Positions 38,864 to 47,185 of a stretch of DNA of 64,000 bases are shown piece after piece; the stretch's first letter is position 1; each line of letters opens with the position of its first letter. A program made the position numbers and the translations under genes. This stretch comes from Arthrobacter alpinus (lineage in GTDB: Bacteria; Actinomycetota; Actinomycetes; Actinomycetales; Micrococcaceae): NCBI RefSeq assembly GCF_900105965.1, contig NZ_FNTV01000001.1:2790001-2854000 (forward strand), written 5' to 3'. The notes beneath the pieces were generated by a model. That model worked only from the letters and a program-made list of their open reading frames with translations. It ran no database searches and was not told the DNA's origin.

Positions 38864-39847
38864 CTAAAGCGTCAGCAGCACCTTGCCGACATGGGAACCT
38901 GAATCCAGGTATTCGTGCGCGGCAGCGACCCGTGCCAACGGGAAGGTCTTGTCCACCATGGGCTTGACGGCGCCGCTGGAGACCAGCGGCCATACATGGG
39001 CTCGAACTTCCTCCATGATGGCGCTTTTTTCCTCAACGGACCGGGCCCGGAGCGTAGTGCCGATGATGGCCGCACGCTTGGTGAGCAAAGCACCCAAGTT
39101 GAGTTCCGCCGTCGCACCTCCTTGGAGGCCAATGATGACCAGCCGGCCGTAGGTTGCCAGCGCATCGACGTTGCGGGCCAGATACTTGGCACCCACAACG
39201 TCCAAGATGACGTCGGCCCCGCGGCCCTCGGTGAACGCCTTGACCCGCTCCACAAAATCCTCGGTGCGGTAATTGACCGCTAGATCCGCTCCGAGGTAGC
39301 CGGTGAGCATGGCGACTTTCTCGTCGCTTCCGGCAGTGGCAATCACGCGTGCGCCGGCAGCCTTCGCCAGCTGAATGGCCATGGCACCAATGCCGCCGGC
39401 GCCGCCGTGAATGAGAACGGTTTCACCGGCCTGCAGCTGCGCCGTCATGAACAAGTTCGAGTGGACGGTGGCGGCGACCTCCGGCAGGGCTGCGGCCGAG
39501 ATCACATCGATTCCCTCAGGCAATGCAAGCACCTGTCCTGCCGGAACTACAACCTGGGCGGCATATCCACCACCAGTGAGCAACGCCACAACTTTCTCGC
39601 CCAAGCTAAATGGCCGGGTCACATTCGGGCCGAAAGAAGCGATCCGCCCAGAGACTTCCAAGCCCAAAATGTTGGAGGCGCCCGGCGGTGGCGGGTAGAA
39701 ACCGCGCCGCTGTTGCACGTCCGCGCGGTTGATTCCTGCGGCAATCACGTCAATGAGGACCTCGCCGGGGCCAGGCACGGGTGCCGAAACCTCAGCCAGT
39801 GCCAGCACCTCCGGTCCGCCTGCACCTGTTGTAACTATCGCCTTCAT
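38864..39847 (-). CDS. NAD(P)H quinone oxidoreductase-type zinc-free MDR
   Basis: A 327-residue medium-chain dehydrogenase/reductase. GroES-like part (~1-125) has NRADVQQRRGFYPPPPGASNILGLEVSG; the nucleotide-binding part has VLIHGGAGGIGAMAIQLAKAAGARVIATAGSDEK and DVILDVVGAKYL. It most resembles the PIG3/QorA group, reducing quinones with NADPH. I use the ATG at 39847, with GGAGAAGG just upstream; an in-frame start at 39895 is less likely. It is single-gene, upstream of tRNA-Ser on the other strand. Confidence 0.85.
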   Translation of the reverse strand: MKAIVTTGAGGPEVLALAEVSAPVPGPGEVLIDVIAAGINRADVQQRRGFYPPPPGASNILGLEVSGRIASFGPNVTRPFSLGEKVVALLTGGGYAAQVVVPAGQVLALPEGIDVISAAALPEVAATVHSNLFMTAQLQAGETVLIHGGAGGIGAMAIQLAKAAGARVIATAGSDEKVAMLTGYLGADLAVNYRTEDFVERVKAFTEGRGADVILDVVGAKYLARNVDALATYGRLVIIGLQGGATAELNLGALLTKRAAIIGTTLRARSVEEKSAIMEEVRAHVWPLVSSGAVKPMVDKTFPLARVAAAHEYLDSGSHVGKVLLTL

Positions 39848-39943
39848 GACCTTCTCCATCGCCCGTTTTGCACCCAAGAATTCTAGCCGCGCCATTGCTC
39901 ATTTTGGTGGCATGGCCCTGCCTATGAAACACTACTAGGGTAA

Positions 39944-40031
39944 GGAAGGTTGTCCGAGCGGCCGATGGAGCTGGTCTTGAAAACCAGTGTGCGGTAACCC
40001 CGTACCGCGAGTTCGAATCTCGCACCTTCCG
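39944..40031 (+). tRNA. tRNA-Ser (anticodon TGA)
   Basis: An 88-nt class II tRNA with a long variable arm. The acceptor stem is GGAAGGT/ACCTTCC, the anticodon stem GCTGGT/ACCAGT holds loop CTTGAAA giving TGA, and GTTCGAATC marks the T-arm. CCA is not encoded. Confidence 0.95.
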
Positions 40032-40038
40032 CGCTTAT

Positions 40039-40076
40039 GAAAGGAAGCGGTCTCATCACGAGATCGCTTCCTTTTG
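40039..40076 (+). terminator. Terminator after tRNA-Ser
   Basis: AAAGGAAGCGGTCTC pairs with GAGATCGCTTCCTTT around a short loop and runs into TTTTG; one G-T step is tolerated. It is 8 bp beyond the tRNA. Confidence 0.85.
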
Positions 40077-40171
40077 CGTTTAACATTCAGCTCCCACAGC
40101 TGTGGGCTGTTTCATAACAATCTCTTTCGTTTTCAAACAAAACCCCCATGTTTCCTTGACCGCAGCCAACC

Positions 40172-40193
40172 GTTCATGAAGGATTCACATCGA
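40172..40193 (+). promoter_or_regulatory. Pho-box-like direct repeat upstream of nuclease/nucleotidase
   Basis: Two adjacent 11-nt units, GTTCATGAAGG and ATTCACATCGA, share the TTCA core in phase, as in PhoP/RegX3 boxes. It lies 129 bp before the ATG at 40322. The match is weaker than at senX3/phoU. Confidence 0.45.
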
Positions 40194-40321
40194 TGTGTTT
40201 GGCTCAAACACGTTACCGCGATGCCGGTTGGGGGCGCGCCTATTGCCGACTTCCCTCCATTAAAATCTGCGGATCATCACTCACGGCGCCTGGGGGCGCC
40301 ATACTTTTGAGAGTTGGAGAC

Positions 40322-43300
40322 ATGACGAGCAACACCTTCATCAAAGCCGGGTTGGGGGCCGCACTGGCCCTTGGCCTGGTGGTGGCACCGCTGGCGATCA
40401 CGCCAGCGGTGGCCGCAGACGAACCGGCAACAACCATTGCCCCTAGTGAACAGGGCTCGACGCCGGAGCTTGCGTCGGGTGGGTCTCTGCCGGCCGCAGT
40501 CACCGCGGCAGGCACCCTTGCCGCACCGAATGTGATTATCAACGAGGCGTACCTCAATGGCGGCAGCGCAAACGCCGCCTACAAGAACAAGTATGTGGAG
40601 CTCTACAACCCCACCGGCGCCGACATCAGTTTGGCTGGCTGGTCGCTGCAGTACCGTTCCACTGGCGGGCAGGCCGCGCCCACGGGGCTGGCCACGCTGT
40701 CCGGCACGATCAAGGCCAATGACTACTACCTGATCAAGGGCAACTCCAATGGAGTTGTGGGCAGTGAACTGCCTGCCAGCGACGCCGACGCGAGCGGTTT
40801 CGCCTTTGCCGGTGGCGGCGGCACGCTCATCCTCTCCAACCAGGCATCACGGCTTCCCGCCGACCTCCCCACCGGATCATTGGTGGGAACCACCGGTGTG
40901 GTGGACTTGCTCGGTTACGGCTCCTCCAACACCTTTGAAACCGCGGCGTCCTCGGCTGCGAACGCTTCCTCCTCTCTGAACCGCACGGGCTTTGCAGATA
41001 CGAACAGCAACGCGGCAGACTTCACCACCGCAGCTCCCTCGCCGGTTGGCACCGGTGGCGGCGATGAACCGCCTGCACCACCGGCGGATTCGGGCACCAA
41101 AACTATCGCCGAAATCCAAGGCGAAGGCGCCGCGAGCCCCCTCGTGGGCACCACCGTAACCACCAAGGGCAAGGTCACCGCGGCCTATCCCACGGGTGGT
41201 TTCAATGGCTACTTCATTCAGACTCCGGGTACTGGCGGCGACCTTGACCTGGCCACACACAATGCCTCCGACGGCGTCTTCGTCTACTCACCCTCCACCG
41301 TTGCCGACGTCAAGATTGGTGACTACGTCCAGGTCACTGGTCTGGTCAAGGAATTCGGCGGAGCCTCAGACACCGCAACCACCACAGAGATTGATGTTGC
41401 CGCTGGTGCAATGACCCAGCTCTCCGAAGCTGCCCCGGAAGTCAAGGCGGCCGTCATCACCGTGCCAGGATCCGTAGCGCGGCGCGAAACCCTTGAGGGC
41501 ATGCTGGTTGCGCCTCAGGGTGACTTCACCATCACGGACAACTATTCACTGAACAATTACGGCGAGGTTGGCCTGGCCACGGGCACCGCACCGTTGGTTC
41601 AGCCCACGGCGGTGGCACCCTACGGCTCAGCCGAGTACACCGCTGCCGTTGCCGACAACGCTGCTCGCGGCATCAAGCTCGACGACGGCGCGAGCACCAA
41701 TTTCCTCAGCGCCGCCGGGTCCCTAGTGGAACTTCCGTGGTTGAGTCAGGAAACGCCGATGCGGATCGGCTCCACCTCAGAATTTATGGCTCCGGTGATC
41801 TTTGACAACCGCAACAACGCCTACAAGTTCCAGCCCTTGGAAGCACTCACGCCTGCCAATGCCGGCACCGTGCAACCCATCGCTTTCGGGAACACCCGCG
41901 TAGACGCACCGAAGCCCGTTGGCGGCAACCTCAAGGTTGCCTCCTTCAACGTGCAGAACTACTTCACGGAGACCGGTGACAAGGACGGCTCCTGCCAGTT
42001 CTACACGGACTACAACGGCAACAAGATCAGCGTCAAGGGTGGCTGCGACCAGCGTGGTGCTGCCGACGCCGAGAACCTCAAACGCCAGCAAGACAAGATT
42101 GTGGCTGGCATCAATGCTTCCGGTGCCGACGTTCTCTCGCTGGAAGAAGTAGAAAACTCCGCCAAGTTTGGCAAGGACCGCGACAGCGCCTTGGCCACCT
42201 TGGTTGACGCTCTCAATGCCGCAACGCCGGGAATCTGGGACTACGTCCACTCCCCCGCAGCACGGCCCGACGTTGCGATTGAGGACGTCATCCGCACGGC
42301 GTACATCTACAAGAAGAATGTGGCCGCCCCCGTAGGCGAATCCGTGATTCTTGATGACAAGGCGTTCACCGGCATTGCCCGTCAGCCCTTGGCCCAGTCC
42401 TTCAAGCTTGTCGGTGCCGAAGATTCCACCAAGGTGCTGTTGATCGTCAACCACTTCAAGTCCAAGGGTTCAGCGATCGGCAATGATACCGATCAGGGAC
42501 AGGGCAACTCCAACCTGGCCCGAACCGCCCAGGCCGAGGCGCTTGTCGAGTTCTCAACCAAGCTCCAGGACGAGCTGGACACCGACAAGGTGCTGCTCAT
42601 GGGTGACTTCAACGCCTATGGTTTTGAAGATCCCATTAACGTCATGACCGAGGCCGGCTATGTGGACCAGGATCCCAAGACGGGCAAGCACTCCTACAGC
42701 TTTGGTGGCATGGTTGGCTCGCTTGACCATGTTCTTGCCTCACCCGCTGCCGAAAACATCATCACAGGCGCCGACATCTGGAACATCAACTCCGCGGAGT
42801 CCATTGCCATGGGCTACAGCCGGTACAAGTACAACGCCACGGATTTCTACACCCCGTCAGCGTTCTCTGCTTCCGACCACGATCCCGTGGTGGTTGGCCT
42901 GGACCTTGGCGGAGAGGATGAATCCACCAAGGAAATCAACCTCCTGAACATCAATGATTTCCACGGCCGCATCGACGCCAACACCGTGAAGTTTGCCGGC
43001 ACAGTTGAGCAGCTTCGTGCAGCCGCCGGTGACGCCAACACGGCTTTCATCTCCGCCGGTGACAACATTGGGGCCAGCCTGTTTGCCTCCGCATCCCAGG
43101 AAGACAAGCCAACCATCGATGTGCTGAACGTGCTGGAACTGCAGGCATCCGCCGTCGGAAATCACGAGTTCGACAAGGGCTACGCGGACCTGGACGGCCG
43201 CGTCACTGCTGCAGCCGACTGGGACTATCTTGGCGCCAACGTATACGCCAAGGGCACCACCACTCCCGTCCTGGATGAATACAAGGTCATTACGGTCGAC

Positions 43301-45073
43301 GGCGTGAAGGTCGCCATCATCGGCGCCATCACGCAGGAAACCCCCACCTTGGTTACCCCCTCCGGCATCTCCTTGTTGGATTTCGGCGACCCTGTTGAGG
43401 CGGTCAACCGCGTGGCCAAGAAGATCACCGACGGCAAGCTCGCCGATGTCATCGTGGCCGAATACCACGAGGGTGCCGGTGCCGGAACGCCCGAAAAGGC
43501 AACCTTGGAAGAGGAAGTCGCTGCAGAGGGCGCATTCAAGGAAATCGTGACGAAGACCAGCGGATCGGTCAACGCGATCTTTACCGGTCACACTCACAAG
43601 CAATACACCTGGGACGCCCCGATCCCCGGCGTTTCCGGTGACGCCGGGCTGAAGACCCGCCCCGTGCTCCAGACCGGAAGCTACGGCGAGTTCATCGGCC
43701 AAATCGTCCTGACGGTCGACGCGGACAACAAGGTTGTCTCGTACACACAGAAGAACGAACCCCGCACCAAGACCGACGACGCCGCACTGGTGGCCGAGTA
43801 CCCACGCGTTGAAGAAGTCAAGACCATCACAGACAAGGCCCTGGCCGACGCCAAGATTGCCGGCAGCGTTCCCGTAGGCAAGATCTCCGCCGACATCACC
43901 ACTGCACAAACCTTCGACGCCGCATCAGGCACGTATACACGCGATGACCGTGCCAGTGAGTCCGCCCTGGGCAATCTGGTCGGCAACTCCCTCCTGGACG
44001 CCCTCAAGGGTGAGCAGACCGGAGGAGCCGAGATCGGCGTCGTCAATCCCGGCGGACTCCGCGCCGACCTGCTGTACAAGAACGAAGGCTTCGACGATGG
44101 CGTGGTCACCTATGCCAACGCCAACGCCGTGCTGCCGTTCGTGAACAACCTGTGGACCACCTCGCTCACCGGCGCCCAGGTCAAGACCATGCTGGAGCAG
44201 CAGTGGCAGACCAACGCGGACGGCAGCATCCCCAGCCGCCCGTTCCTGAACCTTGGCCTGTCATCCAACGTGGATTACACCTTCGAATCCACCCGCAAGT
44301 TGGGCGACCACATCACCTCCGTGGTCATCAACGGCGCACCGCTGGATCCCGCACGGTCCTACCGCGTGGGCACGTTCAGCTTTCTGGCCACAGGCGGCGA
44401 CAACTTCCGCGTCTTCACAGAAGGCACCAACACCAAGGATTCCGGTTTGATTGACCGGGATGCGTGGATCAAGTACCTGGGCGGGCAGTCCGCCACGGCA
44501 CCCATTGCTCCCGACTTCTCCCGCCGCGGCGTGGATGTGGTCAACTCACCGGCAACTGTCACCGAGGGCCAGAAGGTCACCTTGGGCTTGAACAAGCTGG
44601 ATCTCACTTCACTCGGAGCCACCAAGTCCAGCCAGGTGACAGTCCGCTACGAACCTTCGGGCAGTGGCGGAGGCACCGGTTTCGCGGTCCTCGCCGGTGT
44701 GGTTCTGCCGTCCGAGTTGGGCACATCGCCGGTGGCCAACGGTGCCGCAGCGTTGACCTTCGCAGTCCCTGAGAAGCTCAACGCGGGCCGTTTCACCATC
44801 ACCACCGATGGCGGAACGTATGCCCGGCTGCCGATCACCATCCCGGTGACGGCGGATGTCGGGTCACCATCCACACCCGGAACAGGTACCCCGCCGGCCA
44901 CCGCTGACCCGGGAACCTCGCCTTCAGCGAATCTCCCCGTGGGTGCCGGGGGATCCGGGGACCTCGCCTCAACAGGAACCAGCGCACTTCCGCTTGGACT
45001 GGGCGCCCTGGTCCTGTTGGGTGCTGGCGCAGCCGTTTCCATGGCGGCGCGCCGCAAGGCCGCACGCCACTAG
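40322..45073 (+). CDS. Secreted ExeM-type nuclease fused to a 5'-nucleotidase, LAxTG-anchored
   Basis: A 1,583-residue exported enzyme. Signal peptide ~1-32; a lamin-tail domain (~68-210, NVIINEAYLNGGSANAAYKNKYVELYNP); an OB-fold nuclease-type domain (~262-360). An endonuclease/exonuclease/phosphatase domain (~535-855) carries SFNVQNYF, NHFKSKGS, GDFNAYG and SDHDPV. A metallophosphatase domain (~871-1130) carries NDFHGR, GDNIGAS, GNHEFDKGY and GHTHK. A 5'-nucleotidase C-terminal domain follows (~1180-1400). Near the end LASTG (1548-1552), a hydrophobic helix and Arg/Lys tail form a class E sortase signal. Together it could cut DNA and dephosphorylate nucleotides at the cell surface. I use the ATG at 40322; the frame is open earlier. 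Confidence 0.92.
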   Translation: MTSNTFIKAGLGAALALGLVVAPLAITPAVAADEPATTIAPSEQGSTPELASGGSLPAAVTAAGTLAAPNVIINEAYLNGGSANAAYKNKYVELYNPTGADISLAGWSLQYRSTGGQAAPTGLATLSGTIKANDYYLIKGNSNGVVGSELPASDADASGFAFAGGGGTLILSNQASRLPADLPTGSLVGTTGVVDLLGYGSSNTFETAASSAANASSSLNRTGFADTNSNAADFTTAAPSPVGTGGGDEPPAPPADSGTKTIAEIQGEGAASPLVGTTVTTKGKVTAAYPTGGFNGYFIQTPGTGGDLDLATHNASDGVFVYSPSTVADVKIGDYVQVTGLVKEFGGASDTATTTEIDVAAGAMTQLSEAAPEVKAAVITVPGSVARRETLEGMLVAPQGDFTITDNYSLNNYGEVGLATGTAPLVQPTAVAPYGSAEYTAAVADNAARGIKLDDGASTNFLSAAGSLVELPWLSQETPMRIGSTSEFMAPVIFDNRNNAYKFQPLEALTPANAGTVQPIAFGNTRVDAPKPVGGNLKVASFNVQNYFTETGDKDGSCQFYTDYNGNKISVKGGCDQRGAADAENLKRQQDKIVAGINASGADVLSLEEVENSAKFGKDRDSALATLVDALNAATPGIWDYVHSPAARPDVAIEDVIRTAYIYKKNVAAPVGESVILDDKAFTGIARQPLAQSFKLVGAEDSTKVLLIVNHFKSKGSAIGNDTDQGQGNSNLARTAQAEALVEFSTKLQDELDTDKVLLMGDFNAYGFEDPINVMTEAGYVDQDPKTGKHSYSFGGMVGSLDHVLASPAAENIITGADIWNINSAESIAMGYSRYKYNATDFYTPSAFSASDHDPVVVGLDLGGEDESTKEINLLNINDFHGRIDANTVKFAGTVEQLRAAAGDANTAFISAGDNIGASLFASASQEDKPTIDVLNVLELQASAVGNHEFDKGYADLDGRVTAAADWDYLGANVYAKGTTTPVLDEYKVITVDGVKVAIIGAITQETPTLVTPSGISLLDFGDPVEAVNRVAKKITDGKLADVIVAEYHEGAGAGTPEKATLEEEVAAEGAFKEIVTKTSGSVNAIFTGHTHKQYTWDAPIPGVSGDAGLKTRPVLQTGSYGEFIGQIVLTVDADNKVVSYTQKNEPRTKTDDAALVAEYPRVEEVKTITDKALADAKIAGSVPVGKISADITTAQTFDAASGTYTRDDRASESALGNLVGNSLLDALKGEQTGGAEIGVVNPGGLRADLLYKNEGFDDGVVTYANANAVLPFVNNLWTTSLTGAQVKTMLEQQWQTNADGSIPSRPFLNLGLSSNVDYTFESTRKLGDHITSVVINGAPLDPARSYRVGTFSFLATGGDNFRVFTEGTNTKDSGLIDRDAWIKYLGGQSATAPIAPDFSRRGVDVVNSPATVTEGQKVTLGLNKLDLTSLGATKSSQVTVRYEPSGSGGGTGFAVLAGVVLPSELGTSPVANGAAALTFAVPEKLNAGRFTITTDGGTYARLPITIPVTADVGSPSTPGTGTPPATADPGTSPSANLPVGAGGSGDLASTGTSALPLGLGALVLLGAGAAVSMAARRKAARH

Positions 45074-45091
45074 GCACCGCCCCAAAGGACT

Positions 45092-45155
45092 CACCGCGCC
45101 CGTTCCCGCTTTTCGCCCCGTTCCGACGTGCGCGAAAAGCGGGACGGGCGCGGTG
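45092..45155. terminator. Long hairpin after the nuclease/nucleotidase gene
   Basis: A 24-bp stem with one bulged base (45092-45116 against 45132-45155) and a 15-nt loop, core CGCCCGTTCCCGCTTTTCGC. It is 19 bp past the stop and lies between convergent genes, so it is a likely bidirectional terminator, though without a T-run. Confidence 0.75.
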
Positions 45156-45167
45156 CGTTGCGGGTGG

Positions 45168-45190
45168 GCCTGGACAAGCTCGACCACCGG
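45168..45190. repeat. Half-copy of the interspersed palindromic element
   Basis: GGACAAGCTCGACCACCGG matches one arm of the 9949-10002 palindrome (core CGACAAGCTCGATCACCGG) with two substitutions. The other arm is missing here. It sits 4 bp beyond the FAD-protein stop. Confidence 0.6.
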
Positions 45191-45193
45191 GGG

Positions 45194-47134
45194 CTAGTTC
45201 AGGATGTGGGCCGCGATCGCATCGGCGTCTCGGACCGTGCGGTAGCCGCTGCGATATTTAGCTGACGCTTCCGCCGCGATAGCCGTACCCCATTGCACCG
45301 AGGAGAGCTGCAAGCCCAAAACGTACAAGCCGCGCACCGGCTCACCCACACCGTCCACCGTCCGGTACGGCGGCGCCGAGACGTCCAAACCGCTCGTGAC
45401 GACGGGCTCGCCGTCGGACGCCAACATGTGGCGCGGACGGGCCAGACCGTCCGTCAGAAGATTTTGCATCAACAAGGAGTCGGTCCGAGTGATGTTGTTG
45501 GCAGGGGCCAATGCTTCCACCAAATAACGCGCCTCCCATGGGGTGCCAGCCACCCATGGCGAACCGGCCGTGAAAAGCCCGTACTGGATCCGGAACAACG
45601 GATCGGGACCGGCAAAGTGCACAACACCGGCACGCACCAAAGCTGCCAGCTGTTCCATCCGGACCGCCGGCGGCCCACTAGCCAATCCCTCAACGAAGCC
45701 TTCAAACCAGCCACGCAACTCGCCGAGCCATGAGCCCTGCGTGATGCCACCATCGGCCACAAGGGACTTGATGATGGCCCGGCCCGCGTTCAAGGCGCCA
45801 ATGGCCATCTTCACCGGATCGTCCTCGCCGCGGAACGACGCCGCAGAGTCGGCCACCAAGTACTCCAGAACCGCGGCATCCATGTCCGCATACGAATCAA
45901 AACGATGCCCCTCACCCGCCCGCAGCGGATGCCGGGCCAGCGGCCGCGCCAACCCTTGCAGGTCCAGGATGTGTCCCTCTTGCACGTGGCGGGCCAAAAG
46001 TTCCTTGAGTCGGGGCGCCCAACCTGGATCCCCGCCGTCGAGCCCTTCATGAAGCAGTGCATCCAGCTCCGGCAACAGCTCTGGCGACACTGTTTCCGGG
46101 CGGGTCCGGGCCAGCGTTGTGTAGTACGCCCAGAGTGTGTCGCGGTGCAGCAGCGGCCAAATATCGTGGTCGAAACCGGCGGTGGCACCCATGGCCCGAA
46201 TAGCGGCAACGGCATCCTCGCCAAGGAACCGCAACGTGATGCTTTTCGGGTAGTAGCTGGCCATTTCGGCCTTGGCGCGGTACGGCGTGCCACGGCGCGA
46301 GGCCCCAACAATCACCGGTTCCCGCCCCGAGGCCACGTAGCGCAACGACTCCCCCGCAGGCTGTCCCGTGGCCTCGAAAACGCCGCCGCGTCCCTCGGTC
46401 AGCTGTCCCAGGACGTCAAAAAAGTTCAACCCCATGCCGCGCACCAGCACGGTTTCCCCCGCTGGCAGCAGATCCCAATTCACGTCGTTGGGCACGGCTG
46501 GCGGGAAATAGCTGAGCCCGTGGGTCCGGGCCTCATCGCGCAATTCCCGCTGGGCCGGACTGAGCTTGGATTCAACATGGCCCAAGGCCAGCACTACCTG
46601 ATCAGCGTGCAGGCTTTCCCCGCCCTGAAGTACGACGCCGAACCCACCCTTCTCGTGGTCCCTCGCCACCCGCTTGGCCTCGGTGGGGTGGATGGTGAGA
46701 CTTACGCCTTGCGGCAGGGCTTCGGTCAGCTGGTCAAAGCACCAGCTCAGGTAGCGGCCATAGAGTGCGCGGCTGGGGAAGTTAGTGGACTCGAGCCCAG
46801 CCAGTTCGGTTTTGTCGCCGTCGCTGAGCTTGTCCCAGGGCTGGTCCTGCTGCGCCGTACGCCATTCGTTGAAGCTGCAGCCAGTCAGGGCAGGGGCCTC
46901 AACGCCCTGATCGGGGATCAGCGTGGGGAAGAAACTTTGCGTGTTCATCAAGTACAGGCGCGACTGCTCCGTGCGCCAGACGTGGCCGGCCCCCGGCGGG
47001 AAGGGGTCCACCAGATGGATGTGGAGCTGCTTGACCCCGGCTGCTGCGTTTTTGGCGTGATGAGCCAGAAGGCGTTCCATGACGGAAGTCCCGCGGGGCC
47101 CCGCCCCCACAATGACAACACTCTGCACACCCAT
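45194..47134 (-). CDS. FAD/NAD(P)-binding protein, function unknown
   Basis: A 646-residue protein with an N-terminal dinucleotide fold (SVVIVGAGPRGTSVMERLL) and HLVDPFPPGAGHVWRTEQSRLYLMNTQ. These are typical of the FAD-NAD(P)-binding HI0933/PF13454-type oxidoreductases, a group with mostly unknown substrates. A second GG-type motif is in ETVLVRGMGLNFFDVLG. I use the ATG at 47134; a GTG at 47143 adds three residues. It diverges from the peptidase gene, and the reaction is not evident. Confidence 0.75.
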   Translation of the reverse strand: MGVQSVVIVGAGPRGTSVMERLLAHHAKNAAAGVKQLHIHLVDPFPPGAGHVWRTEQSRLYLMNTQSFFPTLIPDQGVEAPALTGCSFNEWRTAQQDQPWDKLSDGDKTELAGLESTNFPSRALYGRYLSWCFDQLTEALPQGVSLTIHPTEAKRVARDHEKGGFGVVLQGGESLHADQVVLALGHVESKLSPAQRELRDEARTHGLSYFPPAVPNDVNWDLLPAGETVLVRGMGLNFFDVLGQLTEGRGGVFEATGQPAGESLRYVASGREPVIVGASRRGTPYRAKAEMASYYPKSITLRFLGEDAVAAIRAMGATAGFDHDIWPLLHRDTLWAYYTTLARTRPETVSPELLPELDALLHEGLDGGDPGWAPRLKELLARHVQEGHILDLQGLARPLARHPLRAGEGHRFDSYADMDAAVLEYLVADSAASFRGEDDPVKMAIGALNAGRAIIKSLVADGGITQGSWLGELRGWFEGFVEGLASGPPAVRMEQLAALVRAGVVHFAGPDPLFRIQYGLFTAGSPWVAGTPWEARYLVEALAPANNITRTDSLLMQNLLTDGLARPRHMLASDGEPVVTSGLDVSAPPYRTVDGVGEPVRGLYVLGLQLSSVQWGTAIAAEASAKYRSGYRTVRDADAIAAHILN

Positions 47135-47185
47135 AGATTCCACACCTTGAGCTTAACCGATGGGCTCGATGCCTAGGATGGGGCT

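Noticed and set aside
45905..47176. 423-residue open frame opposite the FAD protein
   Set aside because: Antisense shadow; the FAD protein has a clear dinucleotide motif.
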